Assembly (NCBI RefSeq): GCF_031928785.1
Contig: NZ_JARQAL010000007.1
Source of the DNA: Enterococcus_C asini_A
GTDB taxonomy: Bacteria; Bacillota; Bacilli; Lactobacillales; Enterococcaceae
Length of the DNA: 64,000 nt
Direction: 5' to 3' (one strand)
Shown here: one piece after another, positions 1 to 7,953 of the stretch
Numbering within the stretch: position 1 is the stretch's first letter
Layout: every line of letters begins with the position of its first letter
Notes under the pieces: generated by a model
Seen by the model: the letters and a program-made list of their open reading frames with translations, nothing else
Databases searched by the model: none
Told to the model about the DNA's origin: nothing
Made by a program: the position numbers and the translations under genes

Positions 1-71
1 CTTTTGTTACTTGCTTGTGTTTAACCTCATGAACACTCTTCTTTTTAGTATATTAAGAAGAAACATTATAA

Positions 72-104
72 AAAAACTCTTTTGCTGATAGAAAAAGAGT
101 TTTT
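72..104. terminator. Bidirectional hairpin terminator
   Basis: A 12-bp A/T-rich inverted repeat (72-83 against 93-104) closes a 9-nt loop, with A-runs on one side and T-runs on the other. It probably ends a gene lying left of the window. A TATAAT at 111-116 follows, but no well-spaced -35 box is visible for the next gene. Positions 1-71 show no feature. Confidence 0.6.
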
Positions 105-163
105 CCAACGTATAATAAATGAATAGATTAAAGGGTTGCTATCGCGTAATGGGAGGTGTCGAT

Positions 164-712
164 GTGGAGGATGAGTTGATTACTCAGTTGAAAAAGCGTG
201 ATTTTGCCGGACTTGAAAATCTAATTGCGGAATACGGAGAAGCAATTTTGCGGACGATTCACGCGATTCTTAAGGAAAGTCATGAACAAAGCGAGTGGGA
301 AATGGTGGAAAATGAAGTCTTTTACGGAATCTGGGAGAAAATTAACACCTATGATTCCAAGAAAGCGTCTTTTACTACGTGGGTATTGATGATTGCCCGT
401 AGTAAAGCCATTGACAAAAAACGTATGTTGCAACGAGACTTAAAAAATGATGAGCTCAGTGATCAAAGCATTAGACAAATCGCTTATGCTGTTGCTGATC
501 CTTTGGCCCAAGAGGAATTTTTGGAATTAGTGGATTGCTTATCAAAAGAAGATCAACATATCTTTTTGCTTTATTATTTTTATCAAGAATCCCCTGCTGA
601 TATTGCTGATTTACTAGGGATTAATCAAGGAGTAATCTACAATCGACTTTCACGAGGACGCAGCAAGTTAAAAGAAGTTTTATCAGAAAGGAGTGATCTT
701 CATGGGATTTAA
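164..712 (+). CDS. ECF-like RNA polymerase sigma factor
   Basis: The predicted 182-residue protein has the two-domain ECF sigma layout. The sigma-2 region lies around residues 10-85 (ending FTTWVLMIARSKAIDKKR). The sigma-4 helix-turn-helix region lies at the C-terminus (SPADIADLLGINQGVIYNRLSRGRSKL). The GTG at 164 is chosen because GGGAGG at 151-156 stands 7 nt upstream. The upstream in-frame ATGs at 119 and 149 have no ribosome site, and 149 overlaps this Shine-Dalgarno sequence. The stop overlaps the next gene, a membrane-anchored protein that could be its regulator; that pairing is inference. The signal sensed is unknown. Confidence 0.85.
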   Translation: MEDELITQLKKRDFAGLENLIAEYGEAILRTIHAILKESHEQSEWEMVENEVFYGIWEKINTYDSKKASFTTWVLMIARSKAIDKKRMLQRDLKNDELSDQSIRQIAYAVADPLAQEEFLELVDCLSKEDQHIFLLYYFYQESPADIADLLGINQGVIYNRLSRGRSKLKEVLSERSDLHGI

Positions 713-1412
713 AGAAGTGGTTTTTGAAGAAAATAAGCGACTGGGGAATGTGTTGGTCCAAGATGATGCCAAGGCCCTCTACCAACGAAGCAAGTACTAC
801 ATCCTGATGAAAGAAATCTCTGAAAAACTACGTCCGGAACTACCAAAAGACGAAGAGATTTTAGCTTATTTGCCTTTAACAAATACTGATAATACTGCCT
901 TTATGAATACTGGTATCAACGGTCTCTCCTACGCCCGCACCAAAAAAGCAAGAGATTACGTGAACACTTTTCATGATATCCGTGGCAACCGACTGATGAT
1001 TTTTACGAAAAGAAGAATTCTCTTTTTAGTAGTTGTAGAGTTTTTGGAAGAAAAGCAATATTTTAGTTATCCCTATGAAAGTATTCGATCAATTTATGTA
1101 GAAAAATATCAGCGGCGATATTTTGATGAAAAAATGCACCGTCAGAATTTCAGCTGTTACTTTCTCGACTTCCAATCAGAAGCAAATGTTTTTTTTGAAG
1201 CCTTAAGTGAAGAGGATTATCAGGAATATTGTCGCATTAAGGCTAGTATTCCAGCCTTTTCCCAAGTGAAATCCGGTACTAAGGTACAACGGAACACACG
1301 TCTTGATCGAGTGCTTCATAAAATCGGCTCCAGTGCGGTCTGGTGGATTAATCTCCCTTTTGTCTTATTGTTGATTTATTTTATTTGGCGGCTACTCAGT
1401 GGCTTAGGGTAA
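702..1412 (+). CDS. Membrane-anchored protein, possible sigma factor partner
   Basis: This 236-residue protein is not assigned to a characterised family. Residues about 85-165 (NRLMIFTKRRILFLVV, then ESIRSIYVEKYQRRYF) look like a bacterial PH-like beta domain. A single C-terminal membrane segment (about 208-230) is followed by a very short tail, so most of the protein should be cytoplasmic. The ATG at 702 has AAAGGAG 8 nt upstream and overlaps the sigma factor stop by 11 nt, so the two are probably translationally coupled. The position suggests an anti-sigma or membrane-tethering role. No canonical zinc anti-sigma motif is visible. Confidence 0.7.
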   Translation: MGFKEVVFEENKRLGNVLVQDDAKALYQRSKYYILMKEISEKLRPELPKDEEILAYLPLTNTDNTAFMNTGINGLSYARTKKARDYVNTFHDIRGNRLMIFTKRRILFLVVVEFLEEKQYFSYPYESIRSIYVEKYQRRYFDEKMHRQNFSCYFLDFQSEANVFFEALSEEDYQEYCRIKASIPAFSQVKSGTKVQRNTRLDRVLHKIGSSAVWWINLPFVLLLIYFIWRLLSGLG

Positions 1413-1457
1413 ATTCTAGTTGGTTACTTATGGACGTTTTTACTCAAATGACATGCT

Positions 1458-1493
1458 AAAAATGCACTCGGACAGTATCCTGAGTGCATTTTT
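1458..1493. terminator. Bidirectional terminator between convergent genes
   Basis: A perfect 12-bp inverted repeat (1458-1469 against 1482-1493) has A/T runs on both outer sides. It lies between the plus-strand sigma pair and the minus-strand toxin gene and should serve both. Confidence 0.85.
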
Positions 1494-1506
1494 AGTATAT
1501 TGTGTA

Positions 1507-1854
1507 TTAATTTTCTAAAGAAACGAAAGCTTCAATTCTTTCTAACACAGCAGAGAAAGTCGCCAAATCACAAACTGCGACTTTTTGGAATTTACGTTTC
1601 GTATAATCCATTGAACGCATTTGATGGACAGAAATTTGGCCGCTAATTCCACTAGTCTCCCCTTCTACAATCAAATCTACATACAATGGTGCTTTTCTTT
1701 TCGTTGAGGAAATAGGACACACATAACAAAAGCCCGTGCGTTTGTTGAATTCATTATTGGTTACCACAAGGCCCGGACGACGTTTTTGGATTTCTTTTCC
1801 TAAAGAAGGGTCAAAATCAATGAAAATGATGTCTCTTTGCTGAGGAATTTTCAT
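1507..1854 (-). CDS. MazF/PemK-type toxin endoribonuclease
   Basis: The 115-residue protein has the MazF/PemK beta-barrel pattern. It opens with QQRDIIFIDFDPSLGKEIQKRRPGLVV, containing the RP-hhhh motif. Later come the conserved CPISST segment and a C-terminal VAVCDLATFSAVLERIEAFV helix. In this family the toxin cleaves mRNA or rRNA at short sequences and is neutralised by its partner. The start ATG overlaps the antitoxin stop by one base (TAATG), typical of a coupled toxin-antitoxin operon. Length is normal and no disrupting mutation is seen. The cleavage specificity cannot be read from sequence. Confidence 0.92.
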   Translation of the reverse strand: MKIPQQRDIIFIDFDPSLGKEIQKRRPGLVVTNNEFNKRTGFCYVCPISSTKRKAPLYVDLIVEGETSGISGQISVHQMRSMDYTKRKFQKVAVCDLATFSAVLERIEAFVSLEN

Positions 1855-2093
1855 TATTCTTCGACCTCAGTCTCAAGGCTTTTCATTTCATCCCAAGCGT
1901 GATCTTCTGCTGTTAACTCACTGCGGACATCTCCCCAAAATTCATCGGTATGGTAAATATCCTTGATTTTAGGTGTGAGTATGTAGCCGCTTTTACTCAT
2001 GCGCAATGTGAATTCTTCTCCTGCTTGCATCCGAGCAACCTTAGGAAAAATAATCCCTACTGAGTTGCCAATTTTTTTGACTTTCACTTCCAT
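1854..2093 (-). CDS. MazE-type AbrB-fold antitoxin
   Basis: The 79-residue protein begins with the swapped-hairpin AbrB/MazE DNA-binding motif (MEVKVKKIGNSVGIIFPKVA, residues 1-20). It ends in an acidic segment (DEMKSLETEVEE) of the kind that inserts into the toxin. AGGAGG lies 8-10 nt before the ATG. It should bind MazF and repress its own promoter. It is the first gene of the pair. A likely minus-strand -10 (TATACT) lies about 30 nt upstream. Confidence 0.9.
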   Translation of the reverse strand: MEVKVKKIGNSVGIIFPKVARMQAGEEFTLRMSKSGYILTPKIKDIYHTDEFWGDVRSELTAEDHAWDEMKSLETEVEE

Positions 2094-2187
2094 AATTCAC
2101 ACCTCCTGTTAGTACAAGTATAACTTTTTTGCGAAAGATTTGCTAGCCTAGTGGTACTTTCTTAATGTAGTGCTAGTTCACTTGCTA

Positions 2188-2283
2188 CTATTCTCGCAAA
2201 TACGCCATCAAACCGGCTTTCAAGTCACTAGATGACCCTCCTGCTTCGATATGGCCACTAACGGGAATCAAAAGCCAAGTGAG
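2188..2283 (-). pseudogene. Possible C-terminal gene remnant
   Basis: In the 285-bp gap upstream of mazE the minus strand is open for 32 codons, from just after a TGA to a TAG. The peptide looks protein-like (LIPVSGHIEAGGSSSDLKAG, then LMAYLRE). It has no start codon or ribosome site and an upstream in-frame stop. It may be the 3' end of a decayed gene. No family was recognised and chance is not excluded. Confidence 0.2.
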
Positions 2284-2327
2284 TCAGATACTTGTAAAGC
2301 AATTCCCAAAAACCACTGCAAAAAAAC

Positions 2328-2368
2328 AAAAAGAGCAATCCGCCGATTTTTGACGAATCACTCTTTTT
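2328..2368 (-). terminator. Terminator after the HAD gene
   Basis: AAAAAGAG (2328-2335) pairs with CTCTTTTT (2361-2368). The pairing extends imperfectly inward with G-U pairs. It lies 11 nt beyond the stop of the HAD gene. Confidence 0.6.
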
Positions 2369-2378
2369 AAAATCAATT

Positions 2379-3179
2379 CTACTGTTTACTAGTAAGTACT
2401 TCTTTTAATACTTGCAACACGCCATACTCGTCATTTGATGGCGCGGTGTATTTCGCAAATTTCGCAACTTCCGGGGTTCCATTGGCCATAATATAGCTGT
2501 GTCCCACTTGTTTTAGCATCCCCACATCATTGTAGGTGTCACCAAACGCCATCATATTATCAAAAGGTATGGCTAGTTTTTGACTCATAATCTCCATAGC
2601 ACTACCTTTATCCACACCTTTATTCATAATGTCGATCCATTCCGGTCCGCTAACTACTACAGAATAATCTCCACCAAAAGTTGGCTCAAAAATAGCAGCA
2701 AAGTTGTCTTGACTGTTTTGCTCTGGGAAATAGAGGGTGAATTTATCAGCGGTAACTTCCACTTGACTTAAATCTTCCACAAACTCAATTTGAGTGTAAA
2801 ATGTGCGGAAAACAGCCTCGTAATTTTGATACTTGCTTTCAATATAAGCTGCATTCATACCACAAATGACAGGAATTCCCGAAGATTCTTGGGCAAAGGC
2901 AACCATTTTTTGGTAATCTTTTTGAGGCAGCTCACTATTGAAAATAACTTTGTCTTCATGGAGAATCAGTCCTCCATTGTCGGCAATAAAACTCATATCA
3001 TGGCGCAATTCTTGAAAGGTATCCAGTAATGTATACAACGGTCGCCCACTAGCCGCAGCAAAAGTGATGCCTTTTTGTTTTAACTCTCTTACAGTTTCGA
3101 TTAGACCAGGGGGCAGTTCTCCTGTGCTGGTTAGTAAAGTATGATCCATATCGGTGGCGATAAATTGAATGTTTTTCAT
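2379..3179 (-). CDS. Cof-type HAD-IIB family phosphatase
   Basis: The 266-residue protein carries all HAD motifs. The nucleophile DMDHT is at residues 10-14, motif II is the Ser of AAASGRP at about 41-47, and the C-terminal motif is AFGDTYNDVGML. The insert between motifs is of the Cof (type IIB) cap class. Members dephosphorylate sugar phosphates, FMN precursors or pyridoxal phosphate. The substrate here cannot be told. The gene follows the ABC-F gene by 13 nt with its own AAAGGAGG site, so the two are probably cotranscribed. Confidence 0.9.
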   Translation of the reverse strand: MKNIQFIATDMDHTLLTSTGELPPGLIETVRELKQKGITFAAASGRPLYTLLDTFQELRHDMSFIADNGGLILHEDKVIFNSELPQKDYQKMVAFAQESSGIPVICGMNAAYIESKYQNYEAVFRTFYTQIEFVEDLSQVEVTADKFTLYFPEQNSQDNFAAIFEPTFGGDYSVVVSGPEWIDIMNKGVDKGSAMEIMSQKLAIPFDNMMAFGDTYNDVGMLKQVGHSYIMANGTPEVAKFAKYTAPSNDEYGVLQVLKEVLTSKQ

Positions 3180-3192
3180 AGATGCTCCTCCT

Positions 3193-4722
3193 TTATGCGC
3201 TTAATTCGATTACTCGGTCCACAAAGTCTTCATAAAAGCCATTTTCGTGGGAAACTACCAAAACGGTCCCGGGAAAAGCTTTTAAAGTCTCTTGTAAGTT
3301 TTCTTTCGATTCTTGGTCAATGTGGTTGGTAGGTTCATCGAGAATTAAGAAATTACTTTTCTTCATGGTCATTTCTGCTAATTTGACCTTGGTTTGTTCG
3401 CCACCACTTAAATATTTTAAAGACTCTTGGACTAATTCTGCGGTTAAACCAGCCCGGGATAAGTGTTGACGTAATTCTTTTATTGAAGCTTTTGGAAAAC
3501 GATCGCTCATAAACTGTAATGGGGTCTGCAATGGGTTTTCCCAGTCTAATTCTTGGGAAAAATAGTTAAATGCAGTTTTTTCCGGATAATGAAACTCCCC
3601 TTCTAAAGACGGAATCATCCCTAAGAGAGTTTTAATCAATGTGGATTTCCCGATGCCATTAAACCCTCGAATCGCGATTTTTTCTCCATAGCGAATGGTT
3701 AAATTAATCGGCGCTAAAAGCGGACGGGTCTTTTCATAGCCAATTACCAGTTGATCTGTTTCCAAAGCTAACGTGGTGACAATTGGTGCATAATCAAAGG
3801 CCAAATGAGGTTTTGGCGCATCACTAGGTGGCGTGAGTCGTTCGATTTTGGCTAATTGTTTTTCCCGGCTTTTAGCCATGGTCGAACGGGAGCCGGCTTT
3901 GTATTTGCGAATATAAGCTTCGGTTTTCTTAATGTGTTCTTTTTGAGCTTCGTATTGCCGCAAGTAAGTTTCTTGTTGCAATTCTTTTTGTTTTAAAGCT
4001 CTCGTTAGATTCCCAGTGTATTTGCTTAATTTACCAAATTCGATATCCAAAATATGGGTGGTAATTTCATTTAAAAAGGCGCGGTCATGAGAAACTACCA
4101 AAAAGGTCCCTGTAAAGTCTTTTAGAAATTGAGTTAACCAAGTAACGTGATTATCATCTAAATGGTTCGTTGGTTCGTCGAGAATTAATAAATCCGGCTT
4201 TTCTAAGAGCATCTTCGCCAAGATAATCTTCGAGCGTTGGCCACCGCTTAGATTGCTCATCTTTGTGTCCATACCGAGAATAGTAATGCCCAGACCTGTA
4301 GCCAGTTCATCAATAATCGTCTGCATTTGGTAAAATTCCCCTTGGTCCAGCTCGTTTTGCAACTGACCAGCTTGTTCTAACAGACGATCGTCTAAGCTTT
4401 CACCATATTGTGTGTAAAGCTCTCCAATGCGGGCTTCTTTGGCGAAATCCCCAGCAAAAGCTGTTTCTAAAAAGCCTTGGATGGTCAATCCTTCTGCTAC
4501 ATTGACATACTGGTCCAAATAGCCTAAATGCAAGTTTTTAGGAAACACCACCCGACCCTCATCTGGTAAAAGCTCTCCGGTGATGATTTTAATTAGTGTA
4601 CTCTTCCCGGCTCCGTTGCGACCAATTAACCCCACATGTTCTCCCCGATTAATTTGTGCACTGATATTTTCATAAAGTATTTTATCCCCAAATTGTTGGG
4701 TAATATTTTCTAAGGTTAACAT
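3193..4722 (-). CDS. ABC-F family ATPase, first copy
   Basis: The 509-residue protein has two ABC ATPase domains and no membrane segments. Domain 1 has Walker A GRNGAGKS (about 34-41), signature LSGGQ and Walker B LLILDEPTNHLD. Domain 2 has GFNGIGKS, LSGGE and FLILDEPTNHID. A charged coiled-coil linker (about 240-300, KYKAGSRSTMAKSREKQLAKIERL) separates them. ABC-F proteins bind the ribosomal E site, and some confer resistance to peptidyl-transferase antibiotics. The motifs do not place this one in a named resistance class. A Rho-independent terminator stands in its leader, which suggests conditional expression. Confidence 0.9.
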   Translation of the reverse strand: MLTLENITQQFGDKILYENISAQINRGEHVGLIGRNGAGKSTLIKIITGELLPDEGRVVFPKNLHLGYLDQYVNVAEGLTIQGFLETAFAGDFAKEARIGELYTQYGESLDDRLLEQAGQLQNELDQGEFYQMQTIIDELATGLGITILGMDTKMSNLSGGQRSKIILAKMLLEKPDLLILDEPTNHLDDNHVTWLTQFLKDFTGTFLVVSHDRAFLNEITTHILDIEFGKLSKYTGNLTRALKQKELQQETYLRQYEAQKEHIKKTEAYIRKYKAGSRSTMAKSREKQLAKIERLTPPSDAPKPHLAFDYAPIVTTLALETDQLVIGYEKTRPLLAPINLTIRYGEKIAIRGFNGIGKSTLIKTLLGMIPSLEGEFHYPEKTAFNYFSQELDWENPLQTPLQFMSDRFPKASIKELRQHLSRAGLTAELVQESLKYLSGGEQTKVKLAEMTMKKSNFLILDEPTNHIDQESKENLQETLKAFPGTVLVVSHENGFYEDFVDRVIELSA

Positions 4723-4747
4723 TGTGTCCTCATTTCTAGTGACCGTT

Positions 4748-4784
4748 AAAAAAGCTGTAGACGCTACTGCCGCCTACAGCTTTT
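4748..4784 (-). terminator. Leader terminator (attenuator) before ABC-F gene 1
   Basis: The stem GCTGTAG/CTACAGC (4754-4760 against 4774-4780) is followed on the minus strand by six T's (plus A-run 4748-4753). It lies between the minus-strand promoter at 4828-4856 and the ABC-F start at 4722, so readthrough is needed for expression. Toward the plus strand the T-run is only four bases. Confidence 0.75.
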
Positions 4785-4823
4785 ATTGCGTATCCAACTT
4801 AGCCAGTCCTTTTCATTTATCAT
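4764..4823 (-). CDS. Possible leader peptide ORF before ABC-F gene 1
   Basis: A 19-codon ORF (MINEKDWLSWIRNKSCRRQ) runs from 5 nt after the -10 box into the 5' arm of the leader terminator. A translating or stalled ribosome would therefore melt that stem. There is no Shine-Dalgarno sequence. It could only be read from a transcript starting at or just before the ATG, that is as a leaderless ORF. A nested ATG at 4816 gives MKRTG. Coding status is uncertain. Confidence 0.3.
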   Translation of the reverse strand: MINEKDWLSWIRNKSCRRQ

Positions 4824-4827
4824 GAAA

Positions 4828-4856
4828 AGAATAGCACGGCTTTCATACATTGTCAA
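4828..4856 (-). promoter_or_regulatory. Sigma-A promoter of ABC-F gene 1
   Basis: On the minus strand TTGACA (4851-4856), a 17-nt spacer and TATTCT (4828-4833) form a near-consensus promoter. The start point should be near 4821-4823, leaving a leader of about 100 nt before the ABC-F start. Confidence 0.75.
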
Positions 4857-4932
4857 AAGCACTGGCTATTCTCGAGATTTTACATCAAAATAACTAGGTT
4901 TTTTTAACAAAATTGAAGAATCAGCTAGTGTC

Positions 4933-4965
4933 TTGACAGAATTGTGGTAAGATATTCTGGAAACA
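4933..4965 (+). promoter_or_regulatory. Probable panG operon promoter with a CodY-like motif
   Basis: TTGACA at 4933-4938 precedes TATTCT at 4953-4958, but the 14-nt spacer is short. An alternative is the extended -10 TGGTAAGAT at 4945-4953. The segment 4951-4965 matches 10 of 15 positions of the CodY box consensus. That match is weak. Confidence 0.4.
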
Positions 4966-4981
4966 AAACAGAGGTGATGAA

Positions 4982-5815
4982 ATGAAAAGAATCGGTTTTA
5001 TCGGTGCTGGTAAAGTGGGACATGTTTTAGGTGGTTATTTGGCTCAGCACGGTTTTACACTACAAGGCTATGTTTCTCGTACTTTGCTTTCAGCAAAAAA
5101 GGCTGCAAGTGCGTGGAATACAAAGGTATATTGCGATAAAAAGGAATTGGTTAAAGACTGTGATTGGCTGCTTCTCACTGTGCCAGATGACAAAATTTCC
5201 TCGGTTTATCTGGAAATAGCGCCATTTTTAACGTTAGGACACGTCGTTTTTCATTGTAGCGGTGCTCTAACTAGTGAAATCTTCACACCAAAAATTGCAG
5301 GAGTTCACTACTACTCTTTTCATCCTATGCTAGCAATTGGAAACACACACTCTTTCCAAAGTTTAAGCCAAGCTGCCTTTACCTTAGAAGGTCTGGACGT
5401 AGCGAACATCTTACCTGAACTCAGTTGCTTGAAAAATCCGATTCATACTCTAGCGTCTAAAGAAAAAGTTCGCTACCACGCCGGCTGTGTGTTTTTAAGT
5501 AACTTGGTCATCGCCTTAGCTCAAACTGGTACCACACTTTTAAAAGATTGCGGTTTGCCAGAAAGTTTTGTCTTCGGTGCTAGTCATACATTATTACAAC
5601 AAAACATAAATCAACTGGCTTCAGTTGGTGCCACAAAAGCCTTGACGGGGCCTATTGAGCGAAATGATGTACAGACGGTGACGCGTCATTTAGAAGTGTT
5701 AAATGATCAACAAAGCCTGCTTTACTGCCTATTGTCCCGAGAACTACTGACTTTGGCTCAAATCAAGCATCCCGAAACCGACTATTCAACTATGGAAAGG
5801 ATTTTAAACTCTTGA
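4982..5815 (+). CDS. panG: PanG-type ketopantoate reductase (Rossmann plus DUF2520)
   Basis: The 277-residue protein has an N-terminal NAD(P)-binding fold (IGFIGAGKVGHVLGGYL, residues 4-20). The all-helical C-terminal half belongs to the DUF2520 type (YHAGCVFLSNLVIALA). PanG proteins of this architecture are an alternative to PanE and reduce 2-dehydropantoate to pantoate with NADPH. It heads a panG-panB-panC-panD operon that has no panE, which strongly supports the role. The ATG is preceded by GAGGTG. Its TGA overlaps the panB TTG start by 3 nt. Confidence 0.85.
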   Translation: MKRIGFIGAGKVGHVLGGYLAQHGFTLQGYVSRTLLSAKKAASAWNTKVYCDKKELVKDCDWLLLTVPDDKISSVYLEIAPFLTLGHVVFHCSGALTSEIFTPKIAGVHYYSFHPMLAIGNTHSFQSLSQAAFTLEGLDVANILPELSCLKNPIHTLASKEKVRYHAGCVFLSNLVIALAQTGTTLLKDCGLPESFVFGASHTLLQQNINQLASVGATKALTGPIERNDVQTVTRHLEVLNDQQSLLYCLLSRELLTLAQIKHPETDYSTMERILNS

Positions 5816-6651
5816 AAAAAACCGTGATGACACTGGCTCAGAAAAAAGCCCAGCAAGAAAAAAGCAGTATGTTAACTGCCTATGATTACACCACCGCAAA
5901 GCTCATGGACGATGCTGGAATCGATGCACTATTAGTTGGTGATTCATTAGGAATGGTCATGTTGGGCTATGAGGATACCTTACAAGTGACCATGGAGGAT
6001 ATGATTCACCATTCGAAAGCGGTACGTCGGGGAGCAAAAAAAGCCCTCGTTGTCACCGACCTGCCCTTTCTCTCCTATCATGTCTCAGTGGAGCAAGCAG
6101 TCTTAAATGCTGGTCGCCTAGTGAAAGAAGGCCAAGCAGAAGCGGTGAAATTAGAAGGCGGTGTAGCTTTTGCCGAAGTAATTGCGGCCATTGTCAGAGC
6201 ACAAATTCCGGTTATGGGACATATTGGTTTAACGCCTCAATCCGTTAATGCTTTTGGTGGGTTTAAAATTCAAGGCAAAACCCTAGCTGCTGCTCGGCAA
6301 ATTGTGGCAGATGCTTTCGCCGTAGAAGCAGCGGGAGCTTTTGCAGTGGTATTAGAAGGGATTCCTGGTGATTTGGCTGACTACATTACCCAGCGTTTGA
6401 GCATCCCCACTATTGGGATTGGCGCTGGCAATAAAACGGATGGACAAGTTTTAGTTTACCAAGACGCTTTGGGAATGTATGGGGACTTACAGCCGAAATT
6501 TGTGAAACGTTTTGGAGAAGCTGGTACGCTTTATAAAGCAGCTTTTACCACGTACCAAGAAGAAATCACCACTGGAGCATTTCCAAGTGACGCCCATACT
6601 TTTCCCATTGATCAAAAAATTATCGAAATACTGAAACAGGAGGAACGATAA
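5812..6651 (+). CDS. panB: Ketopantoate hydroxymethyltransferase
   Basis: PanB transfers a hydroxymethyl group from 5,10-methylene-THF to 2-oxoisovalerate, giving 2-dehydropantoate. The 279-residue protein has the family blocks MLTAYDYTTAKLMDDAGIDALLVGDSLGMVMLGYEDTLQVT, the metal-binding GDS, and GHIGLTPQSVNAFGGFKIQG. The start is a TTG at 5812 that overlaps the panG stop and has GGAAAGG about 12 nt upstream. It gives the N-terminus MKKTV. The ATG at 5827 is the alternative but lacks a ribosome site. Length is normal. Confidence 0.95.
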   Translation: MKKTVMTLAQKKAQQEKSSMLTAYDYTTAKLMDDAGIDALLVGDSLGMVMLGYEDTLQVTMEDMIHHSKAVRRGAKKALVVTDLPFLSYHVSVEQAVLNAGRLVKEGQAEAVKLEGGVAFAEVIAAIVRAQIPVMGHIGLTPQSVNAFGGFKIQGKTLAAARQIVADAFAVEAAGAFAVVLEGIPGDLADYITQRLSIPTIGIGAGNKTDGQVLVYQDALGMYGDLQPKFVKRFGEAGTLYKAAFTTYQEEITTGAFPSDAHTFPIDQKIIEILKQEER

Positions 6652-7515
6652 ATGCAGACTGTCACCACTATTGTAGAAGTTCGGCAAATTGTCAGCACTT
6701 GGAAAAAAGCAGGCAAAACAATTGGGCTCGTTCCTACCATGGGTGCTTTACATGAGGGACATCAAAGTTTGATTACAACGGCTCGTCAGCAATGTGACAA
6801 AGTAGTCCTCAGTATTTTCGTTAACCCGCTCCAATTTTCTCCAGAAGAAGACTTAGCTTGCTACCCTCGCGATTTGCCCACTGACCAAATTAAAGCAGCT
6901 GCTGCAGGATGTGACCTGATTTTTTGTCCTAGTGAAGTCGAAATGTATCCGGCAGGTTTTAATAGCTATGTGGAATGTTTTGGCGTTACACAAATGCTAG
7001 AAGGTCACAGCCGTCCCACTCATTTTAAAGGTGTGACTACCGTAGTGGCCAAACTCTTTGGGATTGTGACTCCAGATATTGCCTTTTTCGGTCAAAAAGA
7101 CACTCAGCAAGTAGCGGTAATCGAACAAATGGTGAGGGATTTAAATCTACCTGTTACCATTTACAGTTGTCCGATTATTCGAGAAGCATCAGGCTTAGCA
7201 AAAAGCTCGCGCAATCAATATTTAAGTGTTCAGGAAAAGAAAGAAGCCTTGGTTTTATCTCAAAGTCTAAAGCTCGCTGAAAGGATGATCAATACTCGGC
7301 AACCGGTAGCGAAAATCCACCAGGCGATGACCGCCAAAATAGAAGAGTCCCCTTTAGCCGTCATTGACTATCTTAAAATCGTCAACCCGCAAACGTTACA
7401 AGAAATCAAAGAGATTGAAAAAGAGTGCTTGATTTTATTAGCCGTCTACATTGGCCAAACTCGCCTAATAGACAATGCCCGCTTCACTATTACCAACAAG
7501 GGAGAGAAAAAATGA
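6652..7515 (+). CDS. panC: Pantothenate synthetase
   Basis: PanC joins pantoate and beta-alanine using ATP. The 287-residue protein shows the HIGH-like segment (PTMGALHEGHQSLI, about 28-41). It also has FVNPLQF, the pantoate-site FFGQKDTQQ and the KMSKS-like stretch (GLAKSSRNQYLS). The ATG directly follows the panB stop and has AGGAGG upstream. The TGA overlaps the panD ATG (ATGA). Length is as expected. Confidence 0.95.
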   Translation: MQTVTTIVEVRQIVSTWKKAGKTIGLVPTMGALHEGHQSLITTARQQCDKVVLSIFVNPLQFSPEEDLACYPRDLPTDQIKAAAAGCDLIFCPSEVEMYPAGFNSYVECFGVTQMLEGHSRPTHFKGVTTVVAKLFGIVTPDIAFFGQKDTQQVAVIEQMVRDLNLPVTIYSCPIIREASGLAKSSRNQYLSVQEKKEALVLSQSLKLAERMINTRQPVAKIHQAMTAKIEESPLAVIDYLKIVNPQTLQEIKEIEKECLILLAVYIGQTRLIDNARFTITNKGEKK

Positions 7516-7895
7516 ACATCACCATGTTAAAGTGTAAAATTCACCGGGCTACTGTTACCGAAGCTCAGTTGGATTATGTCGGGAGTATTACCATTGATGA
7601 AACGCTAATAAAAGCAAGTGGTCTTTTAGAGTATGAAAAAGTCCAAATTGTCGATTGCAATAACGGAGAGCGATTTGAAACCTACGTTATTGCAGGCCCT
7701 GCTAATTCTGGTGTAATTTGTCTAAACGGTGCCGCTGCGAGAAAAGTCGCAGTACAAGATAAAATTATCATTATGGCCTATGGGATTTTGACTTCAAAAG
7801 AAGCAGCAACACACCGCCCCCAAGTAATTTTAGTAGATGAAGAAAATAAGATTACTAAAACCTGTCATTACGAACGCCATGGAGTATTAGGCTGA
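7512..7895 (+). CDS. panD: Aspartate 1-decarboxylase proenzyme
   Basis: PanD decarboxylates aspartate to beta-alanine for PanC. The 127-residue proenzyme has the self-cleavage site Gly24-Ser25 in DYVGSIT. Ser25 becomes the pyruvoyl group. The family also needs Lys9 and Arg54, and KIHR and ERFE are present. The ATG at 7512 overlaps the panC stop by 4 nt and is preceded by GGGAGAG. An in-frame ATG at 7524 is possible, but the first start aligns with E. coli PanD numbering. Confidence 0.95.
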   Translation: MNITMLKCKIHRATVTEAQLDYVGSITIDETLIKASGLLEYEKVQIVDCNNGERFETYVIAGPANSGVICLNGAAARKVAVQDKIIIMAYGILTSKEAATHRPQVILVDEENKITKTCHYERHGVLG

Positions 7896-7953
7896 TAAAA
7901 AAAGAAAGCACCTGTGTTATTACTGGGATTTTAATAAAGTTTTTGTCCTAGTC

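Noticed and set aside
119..163. N-terminal extension of the sigma factor from ATG 119 or 149
   Set aside because: Neither ATG has a Shine-Dalgarno sequence, and the strong GGGAGG at 151-156 points to the GTG at 164.
4799..4816. Five-codon ORF MKRTG as the regulatory leader peptide of ABC-F gene 1
   Set aside because: No ribosome site, and it ends before the terminator stem; kept only as a nested alternative within the 19-codon frame.
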